In this document: positions 25,198 to 38,793 of the stretch, in pieces
How the letters are laid out: every line of letters starts with the position of its first letter
How positions within the stretch are numbered: position 1 is the first letter of the stretch
DNA from: Chaetoderma sp. LZ-2023a
Lineage: Eukaryota; Mollusca; Caudofoveata; Chaetodermatida; Chaetodermatidae
NCBI GenBank assembly: GCA_034401795.1
Contig: CM067360.1
Coordinates: 120,430,580 to 120,494,579 of the forward strand
Length of the DNA stretch: 64,000 bases
Direction: 5' to 3'
Notes under the pieces: generated by a model
What the model was told of the DNA's origin: nothing
The model's input: only the letters and a program-made list of their open reading frames with translations
Database searches by the model: none
Made by a program: the position numbers and the translations under genes

Positions 25198-25863
25198 ATG
25201 ATCAACCAATTAAATATGCCGAGCAGTATGCCTCTTCCTTCGAGTATAAAGGCTGCACTCCACATTAAGGCGTCTATTCAGGAGATGAAAAAATACTGCA
25301 AAGAGCTACCCAGTACATTGACAGCAGAAGCTGTGGCTACAGGTTGGGTTTATCCAGCTAATGTATTGCTACAGTTTTTCCGAGTGTTATATACTGGGTC
25401 AGAGACCGTTGGAAAGAATGAACGCGTAGAGCACTACATAGAGTCTGCAGGTGCAGATGCGATATTTGCAACAATTAGAGGCAATGTGAAATCAACCAAA
25501 CATTTGTGCATATGACTCGGGTTGAAAAGCCTGATGGGCAGCCGTAAGATCATTGAAATATGGGTTAAACACTTTGGACATTCCATAAGTTACCACATTG
25601 CAGGAGCTCTGGAAGCAGATTTTGCCACAACTGTGTTTATCAAGGAACGGACCACGCCCGATGGACTAGTACAGTGTCCTGGACTTGCCACTGGACTCGC
25701 ATGGGAAAATTATGATGAAAATTTTGAGACATTGTCCAGCTCAGGCACACTCCATGATACGGTTAGTATTTGTTACCAGAATATTGTCGTTAATGATTGT
25801 AAATCTAGTGTGCATCAAATTGATCCGGGTACAACTGATGCAGTTAATGGCCCTGGCTATTAA
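25198..25863 (+). pseudogene. Fragment of an uncharacterised protein, one in-frame stop
   Basis: Reads continuously for about 220 codons except for a TGA at 25513-25515. It contains LTAEAVATGWVYPANVLLQF, SLMGSRKIIEIW, FGHSISYHIAGALEADFATT, GLATGLAWENYDENFETLSS and GTLHDTVSICYQNIV. From memory, these phrases recur in uncharacterised, probably mobile-element-linked predicted proteins of marine invertebrates; I cannot name the family. A gypsy LTR begins 77 bases past its end. It could be an exon of such a gene or a dead copy. Confidence 0.55.
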
Positions 25864-25940
25864 AACATCACATTTCAAAAGCTTTCTTTCAGTTAATGGC
25901 CCACCGCATCAGAGTTTATGGATAAGCTTTCACAGCTTTA

Positions 25941-29317
<3,377 letters not shown>

Positions 29318-31424
29318 CTATAGGCATGCACCCACTTCCAATTCTGAGCCGTGATTTCAGGGAAGCTCTGACGTGCGCCCATATGTGCTCATGGCTTACC
29401 GCACTTCAGTACATTCCAGCACAGGTTATACACTGGCTCGGTTAATGTTAGGCCATGAATTAGCCTTGCACACCGGATGCTCTGTTATGCTAAGAGTAAC
29501 AGAGACCGTCATCAGTGGCAACAACATCGTTTAACAGCACCTAGCCTTTTAATTAGAAAAAGCCAGAGCCCTAAATTTCTGCACCATTCCCATCCGCACA
29601 GATGCAGGAGGTTCATTACCTCCCGCAAATCCGATCTCCCACAACAACAACAGACTCGGCATTCACCAGCGTGAAAACCTGGAATACGCCCACCTCACAC
29701 TACATCAGCATCATACAGCAGCCCGGATCTCCAGACAACAAGACACGATCATCATCAGCACCAGCTAGCATTCTCCCGCAAACACCTTTTTGAACTAATC
29801 ATACGGATAGAAGGAATACACCACAGCCAACTATAGTACGCGCTATGGGGGAAAACCCCTCTCCACTCCCATCCCCCCCCCCCCCCGCCCGGAAACGTCA
29901 TTTGGAAACAGCTAAAGATACTACACATCATTCACACGTAATAACAGTCAATATTATTAAGAGAGCAAGATGTCCGCGGTCTGTCGCTAGTCACGAGTAG
30001 GACTTTGCTACCGAAAAGTTGAATTCGATAATGGATTGATCAAAGTTACGACAGCACCCGTCATTGTCATCCATGCTCTAAAGTAACTCTGTCCCGCACA
30101 GGGGCTCGGCCATTGCAGAGCGAAATACCATCAGGTCCGATAAGGTTGACACCGCACCGCAGAAATCAATCCACCTTTTTACCTGGGGTGATAAAAACGT
30201 CGCATTTTCACCACAGCGCAAGACTCATCCACAAATAACCAGCCATGCATATCAATCAAATTCACCATCACGACAGAAACACAGACACTTAGGTTGACTG
30301 TATTCACAATCTCCATACGACGGTATTGTAAAATGTAAACTGTGTGCATGCGTTATTTACTGTAGTGTAATTATAAATGTGTCTGGTCAGGGTAGGGAGG
30401 AGGCTAGTCCTACCCATAGAGGAGGATGCTTGGCAGCCCACCCACTCGGGAAACGCGGCCCAGCTTAGCGGGATCAGTAACTTGATTTTCCCGCAACTCA
30501 TGGGATCATTTAAACCACACACTAAATTACATACAGTTTTATTGTCGTTATTTTGATTAAGAACACCATCGTTCTACCATGTATACAGATCATTAGCGCA
30601 CGGGCCGATAAAGCGACATCAACACTTTGACAGTATAATATCAGGGAGAATTTCAAAAATTATGTTACCTGCATTCCAGCCACACATCAACATGGGCTGA
30701 GAATTACAGACAAGCAAGACACATGTATAAAAACTCGCGCAATATAGGGACGCTGTTTTAAGGAACAGAGATTAAGACATATATTTCCATCTTTCGCACC
30801 AACGACGAATATTTATCAGCATCTATGCCCCGCCATTAACGTAAACAATAACAAAGTTTCTGATCAACAATGTGTTTTCAAGAGACACATGCCTTTTACT
30901 GCTATTTACAGTAAATTGGATCTAAGGCTTTAAACAAAAGAGCCGCCCAAATATGCGACTACCACGGCGTGATAGAGGAGTTAAGAGGGGTGAGTCGGGG
31001 CAATTGCCTAACTTAGAAACTTATAAGGTGCAGTGCATTTACTGTATTATCTACCTATCGGCTAAGTGGCCTATCAAGGTAGTATATGATAAGTAAAGTA
31101 AAGTCACTGCGCTCTCACACACCCCATCGGGCGCTCCAGCCTGAAATTAAGAGAGGCGAGTTTATAAGCATTCAATCTGTAAAACCGCTTCACTCTAATT
31201 AAAAGGTGAGCTTCCATGGGAATAAGTAGTTCCGAGTTTTTACGTTGATCAGAGAATTAATTTCCCGCAGAATGAGGACGAAGTCGATAGAACATTTTTC
31301 CTATAATTAAAAGTACTCCCTTTATACGGGAGGAATAATTAATCTGACTCCAGGAGTACATAAATTAAAATTTCCATGTAGGTCGTGGCCGAATCACCCT
31401 AAAACTTTCGGGTGTCGTCATCCG

Positions 31425-31500
31425 CCCACCTTTGACGTCACCAAATCGTTTAAAAAGGGGAATCGCGCACTGAAACTTCGTCTTCCCATCAAAACTCGAC
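31425..31500 (+). promoter_or_regulatory. Candidate Pol II promoter of the zinc-finger gene, copy 2
   Basis: A perfect CRE, TGACGTCA at 31433-31440, stands eight bases before a TATA-like TTTAAAAAGG. CTGAAACTTCGTCTTCCC follows about 15 bases later. Order and spacing match copy 1. A tiny upstream frame (ATG CGG GAA TAA) precedes the main ATG by 13 bases. Confidence 0.6.
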
Positions 31501-31679
31501 ACACGAGAAGAACAAATAGCATTAGGCTTCTTTCGTGTCCAAAAACTAAATTCTGCTGTTCAAATATTCTTATTTATTATTTCATTACTATTAATTACTA
31601 GGCCTGGAATGTTTATGAAGAGATAGGGAGTTAGAAATAGGTTAGGCTACCTGCACCACAATTATCATGCGGGAATAAG

Positions 31680-32720
31680 ATGTCTCTCCACGAGGACTTG
31701 GCCTTGTCAGATACATCGGAGGAGCCGGTGCCAGTTTCATCTACGAAGAAGTTTCGGTGTGTCGCGCTTCAACCCAACGGACAACAGTGTACCCGCACCA
31801 CCACCCATAATTCCGACCTGACGCTACATGTTAACAGAGATCATCTTTTCCAGCATGCTTTTTGTGCAGACTGTCGGTATCTTTACACCGCAACCTGCTA
31901 CGGGGTAACTCATGCGTTAAAATGCAAACGCCATGTTCTAGTAGTAACCTTGACCCCGGGAGAAGAAAGTGAGAACATTGAAGTGCTGGCCACCTGAGAC
32001 CAGGCTTCCGCTAGTAGTGCTCCCGACCGAAAAGATGGCTAGAACGAAGCATACTACACGTCGGCACCCCGAAAGTACGCGTCACCATTCAGTAACTTAT
32101 GCAACCGTAGCAGCAACGTCATTACGTCACAGCAGCCACCACCACGTCACAACCATCCGCGCGTCATCCACTCCGGTAGCTAAGAAAGGGAAGATCCACA
32201 CATCACCTGCAGTTTCCAATCTGACAGCTCCCGCAGTCACCACACCATCCGCCACCCGCAAGTCACCAGCATCAGCCACCGCATCCGCACCCGCAGCAAC
32301 ATCGACACCCGTGATCGGCCGGGCCCATAGCGGTAGTAATCACGTCACCACCAGACGTTGATTCACAGAACATTTCACGAACACCGTCTCCTAGTGGTTT
32401 TATAATTGACGAGTTCTGCAGCATGGAGCAGTCATCGCCACCACACCCAGCATCTTCACACCGCGTCCCCATAGCAGCCTCGCAGATCCAGCCATCCGTG
32501 AATTCATGACGCCAGAACGCCTGTGCACCAGGAGGAAACGAATTTCACACCTACAGGAGATTCTTCCAGTTCCACGCACCGCAGCCAGTCGGTTGTTGAA
32601 ATCCACGAAGATACGGAAGCTCTCATCTCAAGCAGTAGCCGCAGCAGCATCCCTCCCGCGTCCCATCATGTCTTACCACACTCGAACCAACAACAGCATC
32701 GACGACACCAACAACGTCAA
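31680..32720 (+). pseudogene. C2H2 zinc-finger protein of the module, copy 2 (decayed)
   Basis: Same architecture as copy 1: an acidic start (LSDTSEEP), finger one C-x9-C-x12-H-x4-H (CVALQPNGQQC to LHVNRDH), finger two CADC-x12-H-x5-H, a VLVVTLTPGEESE strip, TEKMARTKHTTRRHPES, a His/Thr/Ala/Ser-rich middle, and a C-terminal DPAIREFMTPERL block. All metal ligands of both fingers are kept although the DNA has diverged widely. A frameshift near 31970-31995 and stops after 32361 kill it. Its end is replaced by the tandem repeat, so the true terminus is not seen here. Confidence 0.65.
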
Positions 32721-34460
32721 AAATTGCAAATTTGAGATCAGAATACCCAAAAACACATATAAAACCAATTTCGGCTTCAAAATCCATCAAATAAAAATTC
32801 CAATGTGGACGCCAAACATGCTATATATTGATTGGCCCATGGCGGCCATGTTTTTTAACGGATCAACTTCCCTTGAACAAACTTTAATGGCCCTTAGTCC
32901 CTAATCATATCTGCTACATTTTGGCCCGATCGCCTTCAGCGGTTCGGGAGAAGTCGTTTTCGCTACAACTAGGCCAACCAAGATGGCCGCCGAAACACTT
33001 GGCCAATCAAGTTCCCTTGAACAAACTTGGTTCAGCTCTTGGCCTAGATCCTATTTCATGAGCGTTGCATCAATCCTCCAAGCGGTTTCGGAGATTTTTA
33101 AAGACGTTTCTAAAAATGGGCCGAAATCCAAGATGGCCGTTGGTCAATTGGCCAATCGGCATCATTTGAACAAACTTGAATCCCTATGCCCTAGGGATGC
33201 TTCCTGCCAAATATAATTGAAATCGGCCTGGTAGTTCTCGAGAAGACATTTTAAATTTCCTATTACTTCAGTATGGAAGCTTTCGGCGGGAAAACGATCC
33301 AAGATGGCCGCCAAACCGTTTATCCTACACTTTTGAAAATTACAAACTTGAGTTCAAAAACACATAAAACCAATTTCGGCCTCAAAGTCCATCAAAATAA
33401 AAAAATCCAATATGGCCGACAAACACGCTATATTTGGATTGGCCCCGGCGGCGATGTTTTTTGATGGATCAACTTCCCTTGAACAAACTTTAATGGCCCT
33501 TATTCCTTAATCATATCTGCTAAATTTCGGCCCGATCCCTTCAGCGGTTCTGGAGAAGAAGTCGTTTTCGCTACAACTAGGTCAAACAAGATGGCCGCCA
33601 AACCATTTAACCAATCAAGTTCCCTTGAACAAAGTTTGTTTGGCTCTTGCCCTAGATCATATTTCATGAGGTTTACATCAGTCCTCCAAGCGGTCTCGGA
33701 GAAGAAGATTTTTAGAGACGTTTCCAAAAATCGGCCAAATTCCAAGATGACCACCGGCCCAATCGGCCAATCAGCTTCGTTTGAACAAACTTGAATATCT
33801 ATGCCCTAAGGATGTCTCCTGCCAAATATAATTGAAATCGGGCCAGTAGTTCTCGAGAAGAAAACATTTTAAATTTCCCACTGCTTTAGTATGGGAGCTT
33901 TTAGCGGGAAATGATCCACGGTGGCCGCCAAACCGGTTATCCGACAGTTTTGAAAATTGCAAATTTGAGATCAGAATACCCAAAAGCACATATAAAACCA
34001 ATTTCGGCCTCAAAATCCATCAAATAAAAAATACAATATGGCCGACAAACACGCTATGTTTGGATTGGGCCCGGCGGCGATGTTTTTTGATGGATCAACT
34101 TCCCTTGAACAAACTTGAATTGGCCCTTCGTCCCTAATCATTTCTTCCAAATTTCGGCCCGACCCCTTCAGCGGTTCTGGAGAAGAAGTCGGTTTCGTTA
34201 AAACTAGGCCAATCATGATGGCCGCAGAACCATTTGACCAATTAAGTTTCCCTGAAAAACTTGGTTCAGCCCTTGCCCTAGATCCTATTTCATGAGGTTT
34301 GCATTAATCCCTCCCCCAAGCGGTTTCGGCGAAGAATATTTTTAAAAGATGTTTCTAAAAATCGGCCTAATTCCAAGATGGCCGCCGGCCAAATTGGCTG
34401 ATCGACTTCGTTTGAACAAACTTGAGTCCATATGCCCTAAGGATGATTCCTGCCAAACGG
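32721..34460. repeat. Tandem repeat of ~0.6 kb units, three copies
   Basis: The phrase GAACAAACTTTAATGGCCCT recurs near 32876 and 33481, with a variant near 34107, giving periods of about 605 and 626 bases. Each unit carries AAGATGGCCGCC motifs two or three times and the phrase TTCAGCGGTTC. A smaller ~150-base sub-repeat (AAGATGGCCG...CCAATC...TTGAACAAACTT) is evident inside units. Non-coding. Confidence 0.85.
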
Positions 34461-34464
34461 ACGG

Positions 34465-34512
34465 TCACCACAGCATAAGCTCACTTGGCCTTTCAGGCCA
34501 GGTGAGCTAATA
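34465..34512. repeat. Terminal hairpin of the tandem-repeat element
   Basis: AGCTCACTTGGCC and GGCCAGGTGAGCT pair around TTTCA immediately after the last tandem unit, followed by AATAATAA. A 3'-terminal hairpin next to internal tandem repeats is a layout seen in non-autonomous Helitron-like elements. The canonical CTRR end is only loosely matched by GAGCTAAT. Confidence 0.5.
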
Positions 34513-34874
34513 ATAACAAATATGTGCCGGGGTCGGAATTTATGCATAAAAATGTGTATGTACTAATAATACACCGTGACCATTATATTACAGAAAAAAT
34601 ACTGAAAGTTTCCAAATTTATTTGTATCTCGGAGATAATGCATCTTTAATTTAATGCTGTGAGCATAACAGAACAGGGCCGCCTATATTTTCTAATACAA
34701 ATATTGTTTATATTTCTGGAGGCGATATTGACGTTTTGCAAATATCTAATTACAGAGTCAACCTGCAAACTATATTGTGGATATTATCATAAACATATTT
34801 AGAATTACATATTAATATTTTCCTCATTTTCGTACCAACGAAGTAACATGAGAATGTTGTCTTACTTTCCATAG
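34513..34874. other. No gene seen; intron before SRCR exon c
   Basis: A+T-rich, no repeat recognised. It ends in the acceptor TTACTTTCCATAG. Confidence 0.45.
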
Positions 34875-35053
34875 ATCTCTATACGCCACGTTTTACCAGT
34901 TTTCTGTTAGTCGCACTAGTCTAGGACCACTTCCGATATTGTTGGACGATGTCCGATGCAATGCAATTGGAGGCTCATTGCTAGAGCGTGGGCATAGCGG
35001 TTTAGGGCAACATGACTGTCAGTCCAGCGACGACATCGGCGTGTATTGTGCAG
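34875..35053 (+). CDS. SRCR gene, exon c (C-terminal half), paralogue of exon a
   Basis: Same length (179 nt), same acceptor and donor context (CATAG|ATCT, CAG|GTCTGTA) and same phases as exon a. It reads LGPLPILLDDVRCNAIGGSL, then GHSGLGQHDCQSSDDIGVYC. The open frame is kept, but the conserved Cys in the usual SLLxC position is Arg (LLERGH). It is thus either a diverging domain or a decaying exon. It follows exon b in phase, over a 13 kb element-filled intron. Confidence 0.75.
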
Positions 35054-35300
35054 GTCTGTATTTGGTCCGTCTGACTGCTTAATTTTAGCAGACGACATAT
35101 TCCAGAGGCTATGTCGCGGGACTGGGAACATATTTTGAAAATAATTTGACCGAAACATATTCAGCAGGTCAAGCGTATTTGCTCATTGACATTATTGTCT
35201 GGTGGCTTGCAGAGGCGCGAGAGTTAATCTCTGTCACAGACCCGAAACAACAAATTCTTTCTGAGATAAACAATATTGTGCTAACTATTTTGAAACTAAT
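35054..35300. repeat. Left part of an H2-related repeat
   Basis: CGTCTGACTGCTTAATTTT, TTTTGAAAATAATTTGACCG and a flank (TTGCTCATTGACATTATTGT) also seen at 36770-36870 and 47100-47160. It ends with TTTTGAAACTAAT, where a LINE tail interrupts it. Confidence 0.55.
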
Positions 35301-35571
35301 ATGTACAGGCGGTTCCACCTTACGACATCGCCCGCTTGTCCTTGTGGAGAAGCAGAACAGACCACAGAGCACATACTTCAATGTTGCGGTACGTATCAGC
35401 TGCTGAGAGAAGAGATCTGGCCTTTGTCAACCTCTTTTCTTGAAAAGCTGTATGGGCCTGTGGAAGAACTACAGACAACCACACAGATTTCATCTTGAGA
35501 ACGGCTCTCCAAGTGTGATACCAGCGATCGAAAAGAAGAAGAAGAAGAAGAAGAAGAAGAAGAAGAAGAAG
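35301..35571 (+). mobile_element. 5'-truncated LINE (Jockey-like), ORF2 C-terminus and (GAA)n tail
   Basis: Encodes SPACPCGEAEQTTEHILQC, LREEIWPLSTSFLEKLYG and EELQTTTQIS, a C-terminal zinc-motif region typical of Jockey-like non-LTR retrotransposons. A TGA interrupts it near 35499; the frame ends in a (GAA)n tail at 35534-35571. The flanks TTTTGAAACTAAT and ATTTGACTGG are the two sides of an H2 arm, so the insertion is inside a pre-existing H2 copy. Confidence 0.75.
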
Positions 35572-35816
35572 ATTTGACTGGAACAAAATACTGAGGCAAG
35601 ATATTCAAGAGCTTTCCTATATCGGTGTCTTGGAATTGACGCACTGTGTCACTAGACTGACGCCGGGTCACTAAGTTCATTAGCAAATGTTCCATCAATC
35701 AATCGACCATATGTTCATATCGCTCGACGAATGAATCTAGTTTTAGCTATGCCCCGCCCATTCCTACTTAAGCTCGGCACACGTTTTGTCCCTGTTGCGA
35801 TTGCTCGATAGATAGA

Positions 35817-35913
35817 CTGTTGAATATATTGAGACTAATTTGACTGCGCGCTGTTGCTGCCAACAGTGCCTATCGCATCAACCACGCTCAGTCAAATTAG
35901 TTTCAAAATATTC
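35817..35913. repeat. Palindromic family H2, full core
   Basis: TTGAATATATTGAGACTAAT pairs with its complement AATTAGTTTCAAAATATTCA. The loop reads CTGTTGCTGCCAACAGTGCC and the loop complement is eroded. Confidence 0.8.
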
Positions 35914-35968
35914 AAGAGAATGCTTATTGAATGGTAAAGAATACTATTCGTACAACTTGACGGACTCT

Positions 35969-36287
35969 TAAAGGTGCATATTCACAACAAAATGCTTGAA
36001 AATAAAATTGTTGCTCAATGTAATGAAACGAAATAAATCTTAACATATGGTGATTTCATTCCATATAAATAAATTTCATAGGTTTAGTTGTGAATTTGAA
36101 TTAGGGACTCGTGCCTCTAATTCAATTTGACAACTTAAAAAATTATATTAATTTATACGTAATAAAACCATCATATGCTAAGATTTTTTTCGTTTCATTT
36201 TATTTAGGAACACAAGTTAAGCCTCTAAAAGCATACAATTTTAACAATTTTATTTTGAACCATTTTGCTGAGAGTATGCACCTTTAA
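35969..36287. repeat. Palindromic family H4, full copy 1 (~320 bp)
   Basis: Ends TAAAGGTGCATATTCACA and its complement GAGTATGCACCTTTAA, with arms of about 150 bases. Inside, AAATTGTT, GAAACGAAATAAA and CATATGGTGATTTCATTCC are mirrored on the right. A copy at 47853-48200 matches throughout. Confidence 0.85.
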
Positions 36288-36550
36288 GCGTTTATGACGG
36301 ACATAGATACATCATTCATACGTCATTCATGACGTAATTTATGGTGACGTCATATTTTCGACTATCAGATGGATGTGGATAAAAAACATGGGCTAAAATC
36401 TGGTTCAAGGTTTTAATCGTTTGACCAATGTTGGCGCGTGTTCGTAATATAATGCCGGGATATTCGTTGATCAATTATATATATGGGGCAGTGTCATGGT
36501 AACAAATGTGGGTTACCCTATAGATGCAATGATTTTAAACTAATAATCAT

Positions 36551-36617
36551 CACCCAGATAACGCAGGTTACTAGGCAGATTTGGACCGGTATCGGCCCAG
36601 TAACTTGCGTTATCAGA
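36551..36617. repeat. Palindromic family H3, shortened copy 1
   Basis: ACCCAGATAACGCAGGTTAC and GTAACTTGCGTTATC flank GGACCGGTATCGGCCCA. Fuller copies lie at 41665 and 57227. Confidence 0.7.
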
Positions 36618-36639
36618 GTACACATTGACTGTTAAGGCA

Positions 36640-36984
36640 CTTTCACTTTGCCCGGGTACATCACAATTTTGTGCGTCGCTCCAAAGGTAGACCTATACGG
36701 TTGTCGATCAGATGGAGGGAAGTGGGGAGTAAGAGGCGCACGGTGCACAAATGAATTCAGTTGTTAATTATTTAGTCAAAATTATTTCGAAATATTCAGC
36801 AAATCATGAGTTATTGCCCATTGAAATTATTGTCTACTGACTCGCAGCAGTCAGGCACGTAATGCTTAGTGGCGTATTAGAATATTGCGTTTCCAGGAGA
36901 GCGTAGTGATTTTAGATTAAATGTCTGTACTTCAACCCTTTAATACTCATATCAGCCAGAAAACGGCTTCAGCACGGGTCTTAA
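36640..36984. other. Eroded H2-related sequence
   Basis: Contains TTAGTCAAAATTATTTCGAA and ATTCAGCAAATCATGAG, which resemble a right arm of the H2-related form at 35060-35300, followed by unassigned sequence. Confidence 0.4.
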
Positions 36985-37122
36985 GAAATGTCCATTTGCA
37001 GACCAAGAGAAGGCTATTTGTTAAAATTTACCACTGGAATGACTGGCTCAATAACCGAGCCAGCCATTCCAGTGGTACATTTTCTTAAATATTGTCTGTT
37101 GGTCTGCAAATGGGCATTTTCT
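36985..37122. repeat. Palindromic family H1, copy 3 (best preserved)
   Basis: Outer arms AAATGTCCATTTGCAGACCA and TTGGTCTGCAAATGGGCATT, and inner arms TTTACCACTGGAATGACTGG and CCAGCCATTCCAGTGGTACA, make a ~138-base palindrome with a CAATAACCG centre. Confidence 0.85.
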
Positions 37123-37234
37123 ATGGGAGAATTGAAATTTTCTTAAATAAATTCGGGGGATAATGGGTTAAAGAAATAATGACGAATTAAAATAAATTAA
37201 AATTTATATTTCATAATCCTGTATTTATTCACAG

Positions 37235-37385
37235 ATGACGCACACGCTCTCCATCATCATGAGATCCGTCTTGTAGGGTCAAGCAGCACCGACAGGTGGC
37301 GAGTGGAGGTACACTATGTCGGCATCTGGGGCACTAATACCAAAAAGATTTTTCAAACTAAATCTCCCTTAAGTACACGAGATGG
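37235..37385 (+). pseudogene. SRCR gene, exon d (N-terminal half), partly degraded
   Basis: Acceptor GTATTTATTCACAG opens in the same phase as exon b. It reads HEIRLVGSSSTDRWRVEVHY and GIWGT, the clear first half of an SRCR domain. After WGT the expected VCxDxxxxxxAxVxCRxL segment is lost, and no donor fits the family phase. The 3' limit given is simply exon b's length. I judge it a decayed half domain rather than a working exon. Confidence 0.65.
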
Positions 37386-37562
37386 GGAGAGTGACTGAGG
37401 GAGGGAGGGGTGGAGAGGGAGAGAGAGAGGGAGGGAGGGAGATTGAGCGGTGAGAGTTGGAAGGAGGAAGGCAAGGAGGGGTGGAAGGAGGGAGGGACCG
37501 AGGGAGGGAGGGATGGAAGGAGGGAGGGACGGGCGGAATGAGGGAGGGACAGACGGACGGAA
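37386..37562. repeat. GA/GGGA-rich purine tract
   Basis: About 175 bases of G and A on the plus strand with GGGAGGGA and GGAAGGAGG units. Possible triplex- or quadruplex-forming sequence. Confidence 0.9.
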
Positions 37563-38215
37563 CTACTTTTCACGGTTCACTGAACATCATAGTTTATTAA
37601 TGTTCGGGTTGTAGTTTCAAGAGCTTTTTGTACACCTTGGTGTGTGGATGCCACATTGTACAGCATACATGTGTGTCATGTATCAAAACTAGGTTATCGT
37701 GACCTACTTTTCATGGCTCACTGAAGATCATAGTTTATTCCTGTCAGGGATGTAGTTTCAAGGTTTTTTGTATGTAGTAATCAAAATTAGTATCTAGATG
37801 CATCAGGCTTAAAGGTGTGTCATATACCAAATGTATGTCAGCGTGACCTACTTTTCATGGTTAACTGAACATCAGAGTTTATTATTGAAGGGCTGTAGTT
37901 TTAAGAATTTTTTCCATACCGTAACCAAACTTGGTATACGGATGCATAATGACATAAGGTATGCCATGTGTGAAGAGTAGGTTAGCGTGACGTACTTTTT
38001 CACAGTTCACTGAACATCAGCAATTATTCTTGTCCGGGTTGTAGTTTTTTGTCTAGTGTAGCCAAACTTGGTGTATGAATGCGTTGTAGGTTGTTGTTGT
38101 GTCGCATATCAAAATTTGGTCAACCGTACCTAGATTTCACGGTTCATTGAGTATGATAGACAATTTTGCCTGGCATTAGTGTGAGCCTTCTGTATACATT
38201 AACCAATCTTGGTGT
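37563..38215. repeat. Tandem ~140-bp repeat, about five diverged units
   Basis: Recurring phrases are GACCTACTTTTCA, GTTCACTGAACATCA, GTTTATT and GTTGTAGTTT, and AACCAAACTTGGTATA in units near 37563, 37700, 37850, 37990 and 38125. Non-coding, within the SRCR intron. Confidence 0.75.
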
Positions 38216-38311
38216 ATGGATGGATTTTACTTCTAACTACTGTCAATTCATGGTTCACCAAACTTAAAATAATAATTACATGCGTTCAGCGAAAAGTGGG
38301 TTTGAGCGGAA

Positions 38312-38381
38312 GGTGTGTGTGCGTGCGAGCGTGCGTGCGTGCGTGTGTGCGTGCGTGCGTGCGTGCGTGCGCGCGCGCGCG
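38312..38381. repeat. (TGCG)n/(GC)n microsatellite
   Basis: A GTGTGTGCGTGCGAGCGTGC-type run ends in CGCGCGCGCG. A short GTCT run lies further on at 38501-38537. Confidence 0.95.
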
Positions 38382-38610
38382 GGATGGGAGTATCCATTAT
38401 GATGCACTGCGTCACTAAAACTCTAGTATTTAGCTGGGACTATATTTTGCATGTGTTTCTATCCTGGTGTCTTATATGGTATATGTCGGTCTGTCGGTTG
38501 GCCTGTCTGTCAAGTCGGTCTGTCTGTCTGTCTGTCAAATTTTTTTAACAATTTTGGAAAAGCTATCTATGGTGCAGCGATGACTCGTTCACATTTATTC
38601 ACGTTCATAG

Positions 38611-38793
38611 TTACGAGAATTCCAGGAGAACGCCGATAGAGGACTATGGCCGAGGGACTGGTGCCATATGGTTCTACGATCTACGGTGCATTGGTACTGA
38701 GTTATCGGTGTTTGACTTCCAGCACGCCCAGCTTGGGCAGCGTGATAGATTCCGATGGGGCCATGGGCAGGATGTAGCGGTGATATGTGAATG
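38611..38793 (+). CDS. SRCR gene, exon e (C-terminal half, cysteine-poor)
   Basis: Acceptor TCACGTTCATAG and donor GAATG|GTAAGC. Entered with one leftover base like exons a and c. It reads EDYGRGTGAIWFYDLRCIGT, then FDFQHAQLGQRDRF and GQDVAVICE, matching the second half of an SRCR domain (GxGxIWxxDxRCxGxE ... VxC). Two usual cysteines are replaced (FDF for xDC, RFRW for xxC). The frame stays open, so the exon may be used, with altered disulfides. The exit phase (two bases) differs from exons a and c. Confidence 0.7.

Larger units (their letters stand above)
29318..32720 (+). mobile_element. Zinc-finger module, copy 2
   Basis: Second copy of the module at 8070-11453, recognisable from about 29470 onward, with the same order of leader, promoter and C2H2 gene. 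A run of about 16 C lies near 29872-29887. Relative to copy 1 it has an extra ~95 bases near 31009-31103. It adjoins an LTR in opposite sense, whereas copy 1 is in the same sense as its gypsy partner. Its 3' end is cut by the tandem repeat starting near 32720. Confidence 0.7.

Noticed and set aside
37235-37372. Splice donor for SRCR exon d at GTACAC near 37373
   Set aside because: It gives a phase that does not match the other SRCR half-domain exons and drops the conserved second part.
38315-38548. Frames over the TGCG and GTCT repeats
   Set aside because: Low-complexity translation with no homologous features.
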